Part shown: positions 31,464 through 32,539 of the stretch, piece after piece
Layout: each line of letters opens with the position of its first letter
Numbering within the stretch: the stretch's first letter is position 1
Assembly (NCBI GenBank): GCA_034698045.1
Contig: JAQGAU010000267.1
Span: 1 to 32,539, forward strand
DNA length: 32,539 bases
DNA from: Paramacrobiotus richtersi
Lineage: Eukaryota > Tardigrada > Eutardigrada > Parachela > Macrobiotidae
Reading direction: 5' to 3'
Made by a program: the position numbers and the translations under genes
Notes under the pieces: generated by a model
Told to the model about the DNA's origin: nothing
The model's database searches: none
What the model saw: the letters and a program-made list of their open reading frames with translations, nothing else

Positions 31464-32539
31464 TTAACGTCTGCGAAATTCGAAAATAAAGGCGATAAAC
31501 GACACTAACCCACCAACTAGCAACAACGAGAACACTGCACGGATGGTGGGTATGCCGACAGGAGCCGCTTGCGGTATCCATTGGCCCTTGCGTTCTCGTA
31601 CCTTTTGTGCGTTGTAGTTAATGGTTTTATGGACAGCGGTCTCTCGCTGTATGATCCCGTGCTGGAACATTCTTAACATCCTAAAGCAAACCGTAGAAAG
31701 CGTGTGTAATAAAAGCATCTGATTTTACTTTTGCTCTTACATTATCGATAATGGTCGGAACAACGGTGAGTGTTTTCGCAACTGGAAGGTAGAGACAAAG
31801 TCGAAGACACCGATTCGTGCCGCGCGCACGTAGCCATACTTTTGGCAATCGGGTATCTCATCCATAGCACAAAATAATGAAAATATGGCCACTTTCTCCG
31901 CTTGGGATAGGTTGACGGCGTATTGTATTAAATCCTGAACTGTACTGGAAGCGGTATACAAGATTGTTTTGTTCTCTGCTAACTTCAGTTCTGCGGAATT
32001 CTAAACAGAAGAAGACAACTGTCCGTCTAATTGAACCAGACCATAAACAATTAGCAAAATGTTTAGTAAATATGGACTAAAATTATTCACCAGTAGAAAG
32101 TTAGTACCACGGTTGGTTACTGGCTTAAAATCCGATCTGAGGAATTCCTTCACACCAGCAAATGGGGGTGACTGGATTGAGCTGGTAAGATTGGCATTCA
32201 GCCGAGCGGCCATAGCAAACGAGATGAGCAGACAAAATATGGACCAAAATAGTGCCAAACAATGGCTGCTGGGCCAATGTTCTGAAAGCCTTGCTTCCTC
32301 TGCAAGAACAATCGTTTTATTATTCATCTTTCTCCACCCCGGTTAATCCGAATCTTTACCCTGGTTAAAAAAACTGGCGAATAGTCCCCAGCTGATTTCC
32401 CGCATGCGCCTCCAACTGGCTCGAAACGCAACAGAAAGCGACGTGCCAGTTGTGAAGGAGTGGCTGGTGCATTGTATGGTCCACATCGTGCTCAACACGA
32501 TTACCGAAGAAATTATGATTCCAGTCCATGCGGCGTACG
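31464..32539 (-). CDS. ionotropic receptor (iGluR-like), C-terminal part, runs off the window
   Basis: Four minus-strand exons: 32360 to beyond 32539, 32091-32299, 31741-32000 and 31464-31680, all phase-consistent (donors gtaaag, gtgaat, gtaaga; acceptors ttgcag, tgtttag, gctttag). The product fits the divergent ionotropic receptor (IR) family of protostomes, ligand-gated cation channels derived from glutamate receptors. The first exon gives M1 (WTGIIISSVIVLSTMWTI) and the pore region ending FASFFNQ. The second gives M3 (LALFWSIFCLLISFAMAARL) and the following ANLTSSI, at the place of the gating motif of glutamate receptors. The third is the S2 ligand-binding lobe, with two Cys and RKHSPLFRPLSIM. 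The last holds M4 (RAVFSLLLVGGLVSFIAFIF) and a short basic tail. The N-terminal half lies beyond the right edge. Ligand and expression cannot be read from the sequence. Confidence 0.8.

Overview
The window is eukaryotic nuclear DNA, most likely from a protostome invertebrate. Genes are split by GT-AG introns, many only 50-100 nt long. The long spacers are very AT-rich and hold degenerate tandem repeats. The gene content (an ionotropic receptor, Mondo transcription factors, a voltage-sensor protein, a decayed Tc1/mariner element) is animal. A small ecdysozoan such as a tardigrade would fit, but no species can be named from the sequence. All gene models were built by hand by matching splice sites and reading phase, with no transcript or database support.

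Left part (1-6.3 kb). A decayed coding stretch (about 0.68-1.5 kb) is followed by a two-exon plus-strand gene for a secreted protein with two immunoglobulin-like domains. Next come about 2 kb of diverged, partly tandem repeat copies with hairpins.

Middle part (6.4-21 kb). A minus-strand gene with exons at 12.8, 8.7, 7.6 and 6.7 kb encodes a voltage-sensor protein of the Hv1/TMEM266 type: four membrane segments, then a coiled coil and a long cytosolic tail. Its first intron is about 4 kb and its third carries a TAAAC satellite. Upstream lie about 8 kb of AT-rich DNA with minisatellites and a few GC-richer islands whose ORFs I cannot assign.

Right part (21-32.5 kb). A dead Tc1/mariner element (1152 bp, 33-bp inverted ends, TA target duplication) carries a nested 160-bp solo LTR. 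Two tandem minus-strand genes follow. They are paralogs of Mondo (MondoA/ChREBP, the glucose-sensing bHLH-ZIP factor). The upstream copy has 10 coding exons and 702 residues. The downstream copy has 8 coding exons and 498 residues because most of the middle region is missing. In both, the DNA-contacting residues of the basic region are lost while the Mondo conserved regions, the HLH-zipper and the C-terminal dimerisation domain remain. The far right edge holds the last four exons of a minus-strand ionotropic-receptor gene and, just downstream, a broken duplicate of its last exon.
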